Shown one piece after another: positions 10,769-20,173 of a stretch of DNA of 64,000 nt (within the stretch, counting starts at the first letter, position 1; each line of letters begins with the position of its first letter). The DNA is from Aureimonas frigidaquae. GTDB lineage: Bacteria > Pseudomonadota > Alphaproteobacteria > Rhizobiales > Rhizobiaceae. The notes beneath the pieces are model-generated. The model was not told the origin of the DNA and searched no databases. It worked only from the letters and a program-made list of their open reading frames with translations. The stretch lies in contig NZ_BBWR01000002.1 in assembly GCF_001463905.1 (NCBI RefSeq), forward strand, positions 372,001 to 436,000, given 5' to 3'. Made by a program: the position numbers and the translations under genes.

Positions 10769-11898
10769 CAGTCGTTACTCCCGGTAACAGGATTGCGTGT
10801 CGCCTCCGGCGGTTCCGTCCAGGCCGGCATGAGGACGCGGAAGGCGGTGTGCCCCGGCTGCGAGTCGCATTCGATCACGCCGCCATGGTCTCCGATGATC
10901 TTGGCCACCAGCGCCAGGCCGAGCCCGGTGCCGCTGGGCTTGGTCGTTACGAAGGGATCGAAGATGTGTTCGCGGATGTCTTCCGGCACGCCGGCGCCGT
11001 TATCCTCGACCGTGAATTCGAGCGGCAGCGTCACGCGCTTGCGGCTGCCCGGCACCGATAGGCGCACGCCCGGCCGGAAGGCCGTGGTCAGCTTGATCTC
11101 CGGTTCGTCAGCCGAAGCAGAGGCTTCCGCCGAGTTCTTCAACAGGTTCAGGAACACCTGAACGAGCTGATCGCGGTTGGCATAGACGGGCGGAAGCGAT
11201 GGATCGTAGATCTCGGTAAAGCGCACATTGCGCGCAAAGCCGCTGCGCGCCAGCGTCTTCACATATTCCAGAACGGAATGAATGTTGACGGCCGAGCGCT
11301 CCACCGGCCGCTGGTCGGAGAACACTTCCATCCGGTCCACGAGCTTACCGATGCGCTCGCTTTCCTCCTGGATCAGCCGCGTCAGAACACGGTCTTCGTC
11401 CGAAGCCGCGGTTTCCAGAAGCTGCGCCGCGCCGCGGATCCCGGACAGGGGATTGCGGATTTCATGCGCCAGCATTGAGGCAAGCCCCGTGACCGTGCGC
11501 GCCGCCGAGCGATGGGTCATCTGGCGGTCCATTTTGTCGGCGATCGAGCGCAGCTGGATCATCACCGTCACCAGTCCGTTCCCGTCGGGAACGGCGGAAA
11601 CGTACAGATCCACCAGCCGGTCCACCCCGATGCGGGGCGACGACAGGTCCACCTTGTACTCGCTGATCCGCGAGCCCTGCGCCCGCACCTGATCGATCAG
11701 CAGGAAGAGTGGGCTGTCGGCCGGGACGAATTCGGACAGCCGGCGCCGCCGCAAATAGCTCGCGCCGGCCGAAAAGAACTGCTCGGCATCCGAATTGGCA
11801 TAGGCGAAGTAACCCTCCCGGTCGACAACGACGACGGGATGCGGAAGCGCGTTGAGGACTTGGAGGGGGTCGACGGTCGGGGTGTCTTGCGGTGCCAC
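10768..11898 (-). CDS. ntrB: Nitrogen regulation sensor kinase NtrB
   Basis: This is a 376-residue cytoplasmic kinase/phosphatase that reads nitrogen status through PII and controls NtrC. An N-terminal PAS domain is followed by the dimerisation/phospho-acceptor region with His at about 145 ([12 protein letters not shown]). The ATP-binding domain has [16 protein letters not shown] and GTGLGLALV. There are no membrane segments. The first codon is GTG. Only 4 bp separate it from the dusB stop, the usual alphaproteobacterial dusB-ntrB-ntrC order. Confidence 0.96.
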
Positions 11899-11902
11899 GG
11901 TC

Positions 11903-12988
11903 TCAGGCTGCCTCTCTGGATGGTTCGCTGAAGGCGGGTTCCAGCTCGGCCGCCGTCAGGCCGTGGAACAGGTCCGCAAGCCGGTCGAGGACCGCCTTCG
12001 GATCGCTTGCCCGCAGAAGTTGCGCCCGCAGCTCCGGCTCCTCCGCCACGCGCAGGGCGCGCGCGTCGAGGTACCAGCCGAGATGCTTGCGGGCATGGCG
12101 CAGACCGGTCTGCGTGCCGTAATGGCTGAGCATATCCTCGTAGTGACGGCAGACGAGTTCGGCCATGACCACGGCGGACAGGTCTGCCGCGGTGAGCCGG
12201 CCGGCCAGAAGGCCGGCGAGCCAGGGCCGTCCGCAGAGGCCGCGGCCGATCATCACCGCGTCGGCACCGCTGGCCGCACGGGCGCGCCGCGCATCGGCAA
12301 GAGACCGTATATCCCCATTCACGACCAACGGCAGGCCGATCGCCTCGCGCACCGGGCGGATCGCGCTCCAGTTGGCCTGGCCGGTATAGAAGTCCGCCCG
12401 CGTGCGGCCATGCACCGTTACCATGGCAAGGCCGATCCGCTGGGCATCACGGGCAATGTCGGCGGCGTTGTGGCTCTGCGCATCCCATCCGAGCCGCATC
12501 TTGACCGATACGGGGACGCCAGCCGCACCCTCCACCGTGGCAGCCATCAGCGCTCGGGCGAGTTCGGGCTCGCGCATCAATGCCGAGCCGCATTGGCCGC
12601 CCACGACCTTCTTGGCCGGACAGCCGAAATTGATATCGATGAGTTCGACACCCTCTTCCGCCAGCCGCCTGGCCGCCGCGCGCATCAGCGCCGGGTCACG
12701 CCCCGCCAGTTGCACGGCGCGGGGGCGACCGCCATCCGCCATGACGCGCTTCAGGCTCTCCCGCGTATCGCGGAGCAGCTCCCCACTCGCCACCATCTCC
12801 GAAAAGACAAGGCCGGCGCCGAGGCGACGCAGGATACGGCGGAACGGGACATCCGTGATTCCCGACAAGGGTGCGGCCAGGACGCGGCTGTCCAGGACGA
12901 GTCCGCCCAGCGCCAGGCCAGCTTCCGGGAGCTTGCCCGAACCGGTTCCGGGCGCGGTACCACAGGTTGTCGACGGGCGGGAGGTCAT
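11903..12988 (-). CDS. dusB: tRNA-dihydrouridine synthase (DusB type)
   Basis: This 361-residue FMN enzyme reduces specific uridines of tRNA to dihydrouridine. The TIM-barrel family motifs are visible: [32 protein letters not shown] and [10 protein letters not shown] near the phosphate site. The N-terminus is about 25 residues longer than the conserved core and Thr/Pro/Gly-rich, and no ribosome site precedes the ATG, so the true start may lie further in. It heads the dusB-ntrBC-ntrYX run and is divergent from ispDF across about 195 bp. Confidence 0.93.
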   Translation of the reverse strand: MTSRPSTTCGTAPGTGSGKLPEAGLALGGLVLDSRVLAAPLSGITDVPFRRILRRLGAGLVFSEMVASGELLRDTRESLKRVMADGGRPRAVQLAGRDPALMRAAARRLAEEGVELIDINFGCPAKKVVGGQCGSALMREPELARALMAATVEGAAGVPVSVKMRLGWDAQSHNAADIARDAQRIGLAMVTVHGRTRADFYTGQANWSAIRPVREAIGLPLVVNGDIRSLADARRARAASGADAVMIGRGLCGRPWLAGLLAGRLTAADLSAVVMAELVCRHYEDMLSHYGTQTGLRHARKHLGWYLDARALRVAEEPELRAQLLRASDPKAVLDRLADLFHGLTAAELEPAFSEPSREAA

Positions 12989-13183
12989 GTCGGAACTTTA
13001 TATGGATATGCTCAAATCGCAAGCAGGAGTGTTTTTTATGCTGATATTTTCGCTGCGGTGCAACCTATTTGTGCGGGTGGCAGCCATGCGTGCGAACAAC
13101 ACAGGCCAAACGCTCAAAGCTTGCACTCGCCGGCATCCTGTGGTCCTGCCAGAAGCGGACGGAAGCATGGGAGGTGTGTAGGA

Positions 13184-14371
13184 GTGGACCAGCGTCGCAA
13201 GGGACTTGTGATCGTAGCAGCGGGGCGTGGTGAGCGTGCGGGGACGGCGGACGGTCCCAAGCAATACCGCCGCCTCGGCGACAAGTCGGTCCTGGCGCAT
13301 GCGCTGGACTGTTTCCCGGACGGGCTTTTTTCGGACGTCGTCGTGGTCATTCACGCAGACGATGCGGAACTGTTCCACCGCCACGCGGGGGAGCGCGGCG
13401 TGCGCGCCGTGCCGGGCGGGCGGACCCGCCAGGAATCCGTCTTGCGCGGGTTGGAAGCGCTGGCGGATGCGGAGCTCGATCTCGTCCTGATCCACGATGC
13501 GGCGCGCCCATTTGCGCAACCCCTTGTTGCTCCAGTCCTTGCGGCCGTGGACGAACGGACCGGGGCCATACCCGCTCTGCCCGTCTCCGATACGCTCAAG
13601 CGCGGGTCCGAGGGCGGCTTTATCGCGCAGACCGTCCAGCGCCACGGCCTCTATGGCGCGCAGACGCCCCAGGGCTTTCCCTTCCAGCCGATCCTCGCGG
13701 CGCATCGCGCCGCGGCGGCCAGCGAGCGCGACGACTTCACCGACGATGCCTCCATTGCCGAGTGGGCCGGGCTTCCGGTACGGCTGGTTGCGGGGCTGGC
13801 AGAAAACGTCAAGATCACCTACGCGGCGGACCTCATCCAGGCCCGCCTGAGATTGAAGGAAAGGCAACCCATGCTCGATGTCCGGGTCGGGAACGGCTAC
13901 GACGTCCATCGCCTCGTGCCGGGGGATCACGTCACGCTCTGCGGCGTTCGCATCGCCCATGACATGACCCTGTCCGGCCATTCGGATGCGGATGTCTGCC
14001 TGCACGCGTTGACGGATGCCCTTCTGGCGACCTGCGGCGCGGGCGATATCGGGGATCACTTCCCGCCTTCCGACCCGCAATGGAAGGGCGCCGCCTCCCG
14101 CATTTTCCTGACGCATGCGGCGCAGATCGTCGCACAGGCCGGCGGGCGCATCTGCAATGTGGATATCAGCCTGATCTGCGAGGCACCCAAGATCGCCCCG
14201 CACCGGGAGGCCATGCGCCAGGCCATCGCCGACATGCTCGGCCTGGCGCTCGAGCGCGTTTCCGTCAAGGCGACGACCAACGAGACGATCGGCTTTGTCG
14301 GCCGCAAGGAAGGCATCGCCGCCATCGCCACCGCCAGCGTCATTTTTGGGGAGGCAGAGAATGCGGGATGA
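13184..14371 (+). CDS. ispDF: Bifunctional IspD/IspF isoprenoid enzyme
   Basis: This 395-residue fusion has two activities of the MEP isoprenoid pathway. The N-terminal IspD part (about 1-225) is the CDP-ME synthase, with AAGRGERAG and PKQY near its start. The C-terminal IspF part (about 232-395) is the 2-C-methyl-erythritol cyclodiphosphate synthase, with metal ligands in YDVHR and CLHALTDAL and the [11 protein letters not shown] segment. The GTG start is chosen because a GGGAGGT site lies about 8 bases upstream and the IspD fold begins there. The frame is open for 1.3 kb upstream, but that is a shadow of dusB. The stop overlaps the start of cinA by 11 bp. Confidence 0.96.
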   Translation: MDQRRKGLVIVAAGRGERAGTADGPKQYRRLGDKSVLAHALDCFPDGLFSDVVVVIHADDAELFHRHAGERGVRAVPGGRTRQESVLRGLEALADAELDLVLIHDAARPFAQPLVAPVLAAVDERTGAIPALPVSDTLKRGSEGGFIAQTVQRHGLYGAQTPQGFPFQPILAAHRAAAASERDDFTDDASIAEWAGLPVRLVAGLAENVKITYAADLIQARLRLKERQPMLDVRVGNGYDVHRLVPGDHVTLCGVRIAHDMTLSGHSDADVCLHALTDALLATCGAGDIGDHFPPSDPQWKGAASRIFLTHAAQIVAQAGGRICNVDISLICEAPKIAPHREAMRQAIADMLGLALERVSVKATTNETIGFVGRKEGIAAIATASVIFGEAENAG

Positions 14372-14855
14372 TGAGGGGCTGATCGAGGAAGCCGAACGGC
14401 TGATCCGGCAGGCGACTGAACTGGGCATCAAACTGGCTACTGCCGAGTCCTGCACCGGCGGCCTCGTCGCTGCCTATCTGACCGAGATCGCCGGATCGTC
14501 GGCGGTGGTCGATCGGGGGTTCGTGACCTATTCCAACGCCGCCAAGCACGAACTGCTCGGCGTGCCGATGACGGGGCTCGAAAGCTTCGGCGCCGTGTCG
14601 GAGGAAGTGGCCAAGGCCATGGCGCTCGGCGCGCTGGTCGCCTCGCGCGCAGACATCGCCGTATCGATCACCGGCATCGCCGGTCCCGGCGGTGGCAGCG
14701 CGGAAAAGCCCGTCGGGCTCGTGCATTTCGGCGCAGCGCGGGGCGACACCGTCCTGCACCGCAGGGAGCATTTCGGCGACATCGGGCGGCGGCGCGTACG
14801 CCTGATGAGCGTGGCGATCGCCTTCGATCTTCTGGACGCGTTGATGCGCCGCTGA
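14361..14855 (+). CDS. CinA-family nicotinamide-nucleotide amidohydrolase (PncC type)
   Basis: This 164-residue protein is the stand-alone C-terminal CinA domain, the form with NMN deamidase activity in other bacteria (pyridine nucleotide salvage). Conserved segments are [11 protein letters not shown] near residue 30, [21 protein letters not shown] and [12 protein letters not shown]. The ATG lies inside the end of ispDF with a GGGGAGG site upstream, so it is translationally coupled. The last 150 bp of this gene occur again twice, decayed, just downstream (see the repeat entry). The gene itself appears intact. Confidence 0.93.
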   Translation: MRDDEGLIEEAERLIRQATELGIKLATAESCTGGLVAAYLTEIAGSSAVVDRGFVTYSNAAKHELLGVPMTGLESFGAVSEEVAKAMALGALVASRADIAVSITGIAGPGGGSAEKPVGLVHFGAARGDTVLHRREHFGDIGRRRVRLMSVAIAFDLLDALMRR

Positions 14856-14927
14856 CCGGCGGCGGAAGCGGTCAGCCGGTGTAGATCTTCGCGGCGCGTT
14901 CCTCGAACGCCACGGAGAAGCGGCAGA
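14856..14927 (-). pseudogene. ratA 3'-end fragment, copy 1 (recent)
   Basis: The first 69 bases differ at only 3 positions, by eye, from the true ratA end at 15289-15357. It sits right after the cinA stop, carries the TCA stop equivalent and has no start, so it is not a gene. Its high similarity points to a later duplication or gene conversion than the inner copies. Confidence 0.9.
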
Positions 14928-14928
14928 C

Positions 14929-15076
14929 AAACCCGTCGGGCCCGTCCATTCCAGGTCGCCGCGAGGCGATGCCGTCCTACACCGCAGGGAGCATTTCAGC
15001 GACACTGGACGGCGGCACATGCGCCGGATCAGCGCCGAAATCGCTCGATCTTCTGGACGCGCTGATCCGCCGTTGA
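14929..15076 (+). pseudogene. cinA 3'-end fragment, copy 1
   Basis: This is a decayed copy of cinA bases 14708-14855. Shared stretches include ACCGCAGGGAGCATTTC and TCGATCTTCTGGACGCG, and it ends in an equivalent TGA. Substitutions and small indels are spread along it. There is no start codon region. Confidence 0.85.
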
Positions 15077-15147
15077 CGGACGGCAACAACCATCAGTCGG
15101 TATCGATCGATCTTTGCCGCGTACCTTGGAACGCCGCGCAGATGCGG
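15077..15147 (-). pseudogene. ratA 3'-end fragment, copy 2 (old)
   Basis: This is a much-decayed copy of the ratA end. CATCAGTCGGT keeps the stop equivalent, and an ACGCC...AGATGCGG remnant follows. It is recognisable mainly because its spacing fits the array period. Confidence 0.7.
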
Positions 15148-15288
15148 GTTTCTCCGTTTCGGGACGTGCGTGGGGCGATACCATTCCGCACCGCAAGGCG
15201 CATTTCGACGACCTTGAACGGCGGCGCGTCAGATGATGCGCGTGCGGCGATTGCCTTCGATCTTCTGAACCCCTTGATGCGCCGCTGA
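15146..15288 (+). pseudogene. cinA 3'-end fragment, copy 2
   Basis: This is a decayed copy of the cinA end. The last part (CCTTCGATCTTCTG ... TTGATGCGCCGCTGA) is close to the parent; the upstream part is more diverged. It ends in an equivalent TGA that abuts the true ratA end. Confidence 0.85.
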
Positions 15289-15304
15289 CCGGCGGCGGAA
15301 ACGG

Positions 15305-15754
15305 TCAGTCGGTGTAGATTTTCGCGGCGCGTTCCTCGAACGCCACGGAGAAGCGGCGGAAGGCGTAGTCGAACATCGAGCCCATGACGAGGCCGAGCGC
15401 GCGGTTCTTGAATTCGTACTCGATGAAGAAGTGGACCTCGCAGCCGCCGCCCGCATGCTCGTCGAAGCGCCATTGGTTGCGCAGGAAGCGGAACGGCCCG
15501 TCGACATACTCCACGTCGATGCGCCGCTCATCCGGGTCGAGCAGGACCTGCGTGGTGAAGCTTTCGCGGATCATCTTGTAGGCCACGGTCATGTCCGCGA
15601 CCAGCAGCGTATCGCCCTCCCGCTCCCGGCGCGTACGCACGGTCAGGCGCTCGCACAAGGGCACGAACTCGGGATAGCGTTCCACATCGGCGACGAGGTC
15701 GAACATCTGGCGCGGCGTGAAGCGAACGACCCGCGTGCTTTCGAATTTCGGCAT
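15305..15754 (-). CDS. RatA/COQ10-type START-like protein
   Basis: This 149-residue polyketide-cyclase/START-like protein resembles yeast COQ10 and bacterial RatA. COQ10 binds ubiquinone and aids respiration, while E. coli RatA was reported to act on 50S subunits; which applies here cannot be told from sequence. Conserved parts are the start MPKFESTRVVRFTP, VERYPEFVPLC and the C-terminal helix GSMFDYAFRRFSVAFEERA. It starts 9 bp after the lipA stop. Its last 55 coding bases recur twice in the array toward cinA. Confidence 0.9.
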   Translation of the reverse strand: MPKFESTRVVRFTPRQMFDLVADVERYPEFVPLCERLTVRTRREREGDTLLVADMTVAYKMIRESFTTQVLLDPDERRIDVEYVDGPFRFLRNQWRFDEHAGGGCEVHFFIEYEFKNRALGLVMGSMFDYAFRRFSVAFEERAAKIYTD

Positions 15755-15763
15755 GGGCCCTCT

Positions 15764-16741
15764 TCAAGCGGCCGCGGCGGCCTGCCGCGCAAGACGTGCG
15801 GCCCGCAGCCGCTCGAAATCCTCGCCGGCATGGTGCGACGAGCGAGTCAGCGGACTGGCGGCCACGACGAGAAAGCCCTTCGTATAGGCCACCGTCTCGT
15901 AGGACTGGAACTCCTCCGGCGTCACATAGCGGATGACGGCATGGTGCTTGCGCGTCGGCTGCAGATACTGCCCCATGGTGATGAAGTCGACATCGGCGGA
16001 ACGCAGATCGTCCATGAGCTGCAGGACCTCGTTCCGCTCCTCGCCCAGGCCCACCATGATGCCGGACTTGGTGAAGATCGTCGGATCCAGCTCCTTGACC
16101 CGCTGCAACAGCCGGACCGAATGGAAGTAGCGGGCACCTGGCCGCACCGTCAGATAGTTGGACGGGACGGTTTCCAGATTGTGGTTGAAGACGTCCGGCT
16201 TGGCCGCCACGACAATCTCCAGGGCGCCGGGCTTGCGCAGGAAATCGGGCGTCAGGATCTCGATCGTCGTGTTCGGCGCGGCTGCGCGTATGGCGCGGAT
16301 CGTGTCGGCGAAGTGCTGCGCGCCGCCATCGTCCAGATCGTCCCGGTCGACGGAGGTGATGACGACATGCGACAGCCCCATACGCGCGACGGCGCGCGCC
16401 ACGCTGGCCGGCTCCTGCGGATCGAGCGCATGGGGCTTGCCCGTGGCCACGTTGCAGAAGCTGCAGGCACGGGTGCAGATGCCGCCCATGATCATGAAGG
16501 TGGCGTGTTTCTTTTCCCAGCAGCCGCCGATATTGGGGCAGCCGGCTTCCTCGCACACGGTGACGAGTTTCTCGGATTTGACGATCTCACGCGTTTCGGC
16601 ATAGCCGCGCGAAACCGGCGCCTTGACGCGGATCCAGTCGGGTTTGGGCAGCACCTCGGTATCCGGGCGCTTGGCCTTTTCGGGATGGCGAAGCCGGGGC
16701 TTGGCCCCGGCCTGCGTTACGGTGTCGAGAAGGGTGACCAT
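15764..16741 (-). CDS. lipA: Lipoyl synthase LipA
   Basis: This 325-residue radical-SAM enzyme inserts two sulfurs into octanoyl groups on lipoyl domains. The auxiliary cluster cysteines are C63, C68 and C74 ([12 protein letters not shown]), and the SAM cluster cysteines are C89, C93 and C96 (CTRACSFC). Length and motifs are standard. It lies in the same direction as the pdh genes, whose PdhB and PdhC products both carry lipoyl domains it would modify. Confidence 0.97.
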   Translation of the reverse strand: MVTLLDTVTQAGAKPRLRHPEKAKRPDTEVLPKPDWIRVKAPVSRGYAETREIVKSEKLVTVCEEAGCPNIGGCWEKKHATFMIMGGICTRACSFCNVATGKPHALDPQEPASVARAVARMGLSHVVITSVDRDDLDDGGAQHFADTIRAIRAAAPNTTIEILTPDFLRKPGALEIVVAAKPDVFNHNLETVPSNYLTVRPGARYFHSVRLLQRVKELDPTIFTKSGIMVGLGEERNEVLQLMDDLRSADVDFITMGQYLQPTRKHHAVIRYVTPEEFQSYETVAYTKGFLVVAASPLTRSSHHAGEDFERLRAARLARQAAAAA

Positions 16742-16818
16742 GGAACCTATTTAACCCCGGCAAGGGCCCGCTGCAATGCGGGGGCCGTCCGCATGCATCC
16801 GTTGCATGGCCCGCCTTC

Positions 16819-16840
16819 GCGGACGGGCGAGCCCGTCCGC
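16819..16840 (-). terminator. Perfect inverted repeat between the small membrane protein gene and lipA
   Basis: Ten-base perfect arms (GCGGACGGGC / GCCCGTCCGC) lie around a 2-base centre just beyond the 16849 stop. There is no T tract, so it may be an mRNA-stabilising hairpin or a weak terminator. Confidence 0.45.
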
Positions 16841-16848
16841 TGCGCGGA

Positions 16849-17103
16849 TCAGGCCCGGCCCCGAATGGCGCGCCACAGGAAGATCAGCAGGCACGCGCCC
16901 ACGATCGCGACGATGAACTGCACGAGGTAGGTTTCTGCCGTATAGACCCCGAACAGGCTCAAGATGAAGTTCAGAAACAAAGCCCCGACAATGCCGAGGA
17001 TGATGTTGGTCAGAAGGCCGATATTGGCCCCCATCACTTTCTCCGCCACCCAGCCGGCCAGGCCGCCGAGAATGATGGACATGATAATGCCGACGCCGTT
17101 CAT
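16849..17103 (-). CDS. GlsB/YeaQ/YmgE-family small membrane protein
   Basis: This 84-residue, very hydrophobic protein has three membrane segments. It has the Gly-rich first helix (IILGGLAGWVAEKVMG) and the second segment (ILGIVGALFLNFILSLFG) of the family. The family is linked to general stress in enterobacteria, but its biochemical role is not established. The ATG chosen has an AGGAG site 8 bases upstream; a GTG three codons earlier is possible. It lies between lpdA and lipA, a position common in Hyphomicrobiales. Confidence 0.88.
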   Translation of the reverse strand: MNGVGIIMSIILGGLAGWVAEKVMGANIGLLTNIILGIVGALFLNFILSLFGVYTAETYLVQFIVAIVGACLLIFLWRAIRGRA

Positions 17104-17171
17104 GCAAGCCACTCCTGTCCAAGTTTCGCGCGGCCCGTGCCGCGCTCTAGCTTAGATGGACCGGTCGAGCC

Positions 17172-17192
17172 CCGGTCAAGGGCATTGACCGG
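17172..17192 (-). terminator. Hairpin downstream of lpdA
   Basis: Stem CCGGTCAA / TTGACCGG with a 5-base loop, 38 bases after the lpdA stop. No T tract follows on the minus strand, so termination is uncertain. Confidence 0.4.
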
Positions 17193-17230
17193 CCGCGGCA
17201 ACGCCCCGCCGGCCCGGCGTGTCCGCCGTG

Positions 17231-18682
17231 TCACATGTGGATCACACGTCCATAGGCATCCAGGACGCTTTCATGCATCGTCTCCGACAGGGTCGGATGC
17301 GGGAAGACGGCGTGCATCAGCTCTTCTTCCGTCGTCTCCAGGCCCATGGCGATGACGAAGCCCTGGATCAGCTCCGTGACTTCCGCGCCCACCATATGGG
17401 CGCCCAGGAGCTCGCCAGTCTTCGCGTCGAAGACGGTCTTGACCATGCCTTCCGGCTCGCCCAGCGCAATGGCCTTGCCGTTGCCGATGAACTTGAACCG
17501 GCCGATCTTGACCTCGCGCCCGCTTTCCTTGGCCTTGGCTTCGGTCAGGCCGACGCTCGCCACCTGGGGCTGGCAGTAGGTGCAGCCGGGGATCTGTGTC
17601 CGGATCATCGGATGGGCGTCGAGCCCCTTGATCTTTTCGACGCAGATCGTCCCTTCGTGCTCGGCCTTGTGGGCCAGCATGGGCGCGCCCGCAACATCCC
17701 CGATGGCATAGATGCCGGGTACGTTGGTCTTGCCGTAGGGATCGACCTTGATGATCCCGCGCTCGATCGTGACGCCCGCAGCCTCGAGGCCGAGCCCCTC
17801 GGTATTGCCCTGGACACCGACGGCGGAAATCAGCCGCTCGGCCTTCAGGACCTGCGAGGCGCCGCCTTGCTCCACCGTCACCTCGACACCGTCGCCGGTC
17901 TTGGTCACCTTGGCGACCTTGGCGTCGGACAGGATCTTCATGCCCTGCTTCTCGAACTGCTTGCGCGCCAGTGCCGCGATTTCGGCATCCTCGACCGGCA
18001 GGATCTGCGGCAGGAGCTCGACCACGGTGACCTCGGCTCCCATGGTGCGATAGAAGGACGCAAATTCGATGCCGATCGCTCCCGACCCCATGACGATCAG
18101 GGACTTGGGCATGGACTTCGGCTTCATGGCCTCGAAATAGGTCCAGATACGGTCGCCGTCGGGCTCGATCCCCGGCAGGACACGCGGGCGCGCCCCGGTG
18201 GCGACGATCACGTTGCGGGCCTTGTAGCTGCCGTGTCCCAGGCTGGTCTTCGGAACCGGGTTCTGTGGCTCGACGACCGGCTTGGACGCATCGCCCACCA
18301 CGACCTCGACCACACCGCCCTTGGGCGCCCCGTTGATGCGCGCCTCGCCCCAGATCACATCGACCTTGTTCTTCTTCAGGAGCATGCCGACGCCGCCATT
18401 GAGCTGCGCCGATACACCACGTGAGCGCTTGACGACGGCGCCGATGTCGAAGCCCGGCTTCTCGATGTTCAGGCCGTAATCCTTGGCATGTTCGGCATAG
18501 TGGAAGATCTCGGCCGAACGCAGCAACGCCTTGGTGGGAATACAGCCCCAGTTCAGGCAGATGCCGCCCAGATGCTCGCGTTCCACGACCGCAGTGCGCA
18601 AGCCGAGCTGCGCCGCGCGGATCGCCGCGACGTAGCCGCCGGGCCCGCCGCCGATGATGAGGATGTCGTAGGTCTCTGCCAT
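17231..18682 (-). CDS. lpdA: Dihydrolipoyl dehydrogenase (E3)
   Basis: This 483-residue FAD enzyme reoxidises dihydrolipoamide of the pyruvate dehydrogenase complex, passing electrons to NAD+. FAD motif GGGPGG lies at 11-16, the redox-active Cys pair is C42/C47 (CLNWGC), and the C-terminal His-Glu active-site segment is HPTLSE near residue 460. The ATG matches the family start; a longer open frame reaches into pdhC but has no support. It is 43 bp from pdhC, at the end of the pdhA-pdhB-pdhC-lpdA run. Confidence 0.96.
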   Translation of the reverse strand: MAETYDILIIGGGPGGYVAAIRAAQLGLRTAVVEREHLGGICLNWGCIPTKALLRSAEIFHYAEHAKDYGLNIEKPGFDIGAVVKRSRGVSAQLNGGVGMLLKKNKVDVIWGEARINGAPKGGVVEVVVGDASKPVVEPQNPVPKTSLGHGSYKARNVIVATGARPRVLPGIEPDGDRIWTYFEAMKPKSMPKSLIVMGSGAIGIEFASFYRTMGAEVTVVELLPQILPVEDAEIAALARKQFEKQGMKILSDAKVAKVTKTGDGVEVTVEQGGASQVLKAERLISAVGVQGNTEGLGLEAAGVTIERGIIKVDPYGKTNVPGIYAIGDVAGAPMLAHKAEHEGTICVEKIKGLDAHPMIRTQIPGCTYCQPQVASVGLTEAKAKESGREVKIGRFKFIGNGKAIALGEPEGMVKTVFDAKTGELLGAHMVGAEVTELIQGFVIAMGLETTEEELMHAVFPHPTLSETMHESVLDAYGRVIHM

Positions 18683-18725
18683 GTTCGTCTGTCCCTGCCC
18701 GTCCGCAACGTCACGCAAGGTCCGG

Positions 18726-20117
18726 TCAGACCAGCATGCCCATGGGATTTTCGATGTACTGACGGAATGCCGATAGGAGTTCCGCACCCAAGGCGCCGTC
18801 CACCGCACGATGGTCGGTCGACAGCGTGACCGTCATGACATTGGCGATCGTGATCTCGCCCTTGCGCACCACGGCCCGCTCCTCACCCGCGCCGACCGCC
18901 AGGATGGTGGCATGCGGCGGGTTGATGACGGCGGAGAAATCGCGAATGCCGAACATGCCGAGATTGGAGACGGCCGTCGTGCCGCCCTGGTACTCTTCCG
19001 GCTTCAGCTTGCGCGAGCGTGCCCGGCGGGCGAGATCCTTCATCTCGTTGGAGATGACGGAGAGCGTCTTTTCGTCGGCGCGCCGAACGATCGGCGTGAT
19101 CAGCCCACCCTCGATCGACACGGCCACGCCCACATCGGCATTGCGATGCTTGAGCATCGCACTTTCCGTCCAGGAGACGTTGGCATCCGGCACGGCCTTG
19201 AGGGCGCAGGCCATCGCCTTGATGATCATGTCGTTGACCGACAATTTGTAGGCCGGCTTATCGCCCGCATCGGTGCGCACCATGGGCGCGGCTTCGTTGA
19301 GTTGCTTGCGCAGGGCCAGGAGTGCATCGATCTGGCAATCGACCGACAGGTAGAAGTGCGGCACAGTCTGCTTGGATTCCACCAGCCGGCGCGCAATGGT
19401 CTTGCGCATGCCGTCATGCGGGATCTCCTCAAAGGAGCCTTGCGCGAAGAGCTTGCGGACGGCGTCGTCTGACGCTCCCTTGGCCGGGGCCGACGCAGCC
19501 GGCGCTGCTGCAGCCGCCTGCGGCGTTGCCGCCGCCGGAGCGGCAGATTCCGCTTTGGCGCCGCCACCCTTGGCTGCCGCCTCGACATCGGACTTGACGA
19601 TCCGGCCCTGCGGGCCCGACCCCGTCACGCCCGCCAGCTCGACCCCGAGCTCCCGGGCGATGCGCCGCGCCAAGGGCGAGGCAAAGACCCTGTCACCCTT
19701 TGGCGCAGAGGCCTGGGCGGGTCCTCGAGCGGGTGCCTCGGCGGATTCTTGCGCGGGCGCTTGAGCCGTCGTCAGCGTGGCGGTGGCAGGCTCGGACTTC
19801 ACCTCGTCCTGGCTGACCGTCACGGCCGCGTCGGCCTTCGGATCGGCGGCGATGGCGCCGGCATCGGCGCTTTCGCCGTCGGCGGTCAGGACGGCGATGG
19901 TGGCATTCACCTTCACGCCTTCCGTCCCGGCGGGAACCATGATCTTCGCCACGGTTCCTTCATCGACGGCTTCGACCTCCATCGTGGCCTTGTCGGTCTC
20001 GATCTCGGCGATCACGTCGCCGGGCGACACCTTGTCGCCCTCCTTGACCAGCCACTTGGCCAGCGTGCCTTCTTCCATGGTCGGCGACAGGGCCGGCATC
20101 GTCACATTGATCGGCAT
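18726..20117 (-). CDS. pdhC: Pyruvate dehydrogenase complex E2, dihydrolipoamide acetyltransferase
   Basis: This 463-residue protein moves the acetyl group from lipoamide to CoA and forms the complex core. One N-terminal lipoyl domain (about 1-80, lipoyl Lys in ETDKATM) is followed by an Ala/Pro/Glu linker. A peripheral subunit-binding domain follows (SPLARRIARELGVEL, about 147-182), then a second Ala-rich linker, then the catalytic domain with DHRAVDG near the C-terminus. The lipoyl domain is nearly the same as that of PdhB. It begins 56 bp after the pdhB stop. Confidence 0.97.
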   Translation of the reverse strand: MPINVTMPALSPTMEEGTLAKWLVKEGDKVSPGDVIAEIETDKATMEVEAVDEGTVAKIMVPAGTEGVKVNATIAVLTADGESADAGAIAADPKADAAVTVSQDEVKSEPATATLTTAQAPAQESAEAPARGPAQASAPKGDRVFASPLARRIARELGVELAGVTGSGPQGRIVKSDVEAAAKGGGAKAESAAPAAATPQAAAAAPAASAPAKGASDDAVRKLFAQGSFEEIPHDGMRKTIARRLVESKQTVPHFYLSVDCQIDALLALRKQLNEAAPMVRTDAGDKPAYKLSVNDMIIKAMACALKAVPDANVSWTESAMLKHRNADVGVAVSIEGGLITPIVRRADEKTLSVISNEMKDLARRARSRKLKPEEYQGGTTAVSNLGMFGIRDFSAVINPPHATILAVGAGEERAVVRKGEITIANVMTVTLSTDHRAVDGALGAELLSAFRQYIENPMGMLV

Positions 20118-20173
20118 CCGTCCAATCTCCTCAGATGGCCCTGTCGGGCATCGTCACTTCCAACAGCCAAGCC

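Larger units (their letters stand above)
14706..15359. repeat. Three-unit tandem array of the cinA/ratA convergent junction
   Basis: The 449 bp between cinA and ratA are explained by tandem copies of the junction. Each unit is about 150 bp of cinA 3' end followed by about 70 bp of ratA 3' end. The cinA stop or its equivalent falls at 14855, 15076 and 15288, and the ratA stop or its equivalent begins at 14872, 15093 and 15305. The periods are therefore 221 and 212 bp in both series. The outer halves belong to the intact genes and the inner ones are decayed. This is the pattern left by tandem duplication across a convergent junction, which leaves both parent genes whole. Confidence 0.9.

Noticed and set aside
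11852-13183. Upstream extension of ispDF to an 839-codon frame
   Set aside because: It is antisense to dusB; the IspD fold and a ribosome site place the start at the 13184 GTG.
14295-15288. Open frames of 60-250 codons in the cinA/ratA spacer, including a long minus-strand one
   Set aside because: They run through copies of the cinA and ratA ends, mostly antisense to cinA; there are no starts with ribosome sites and no family resemblance.
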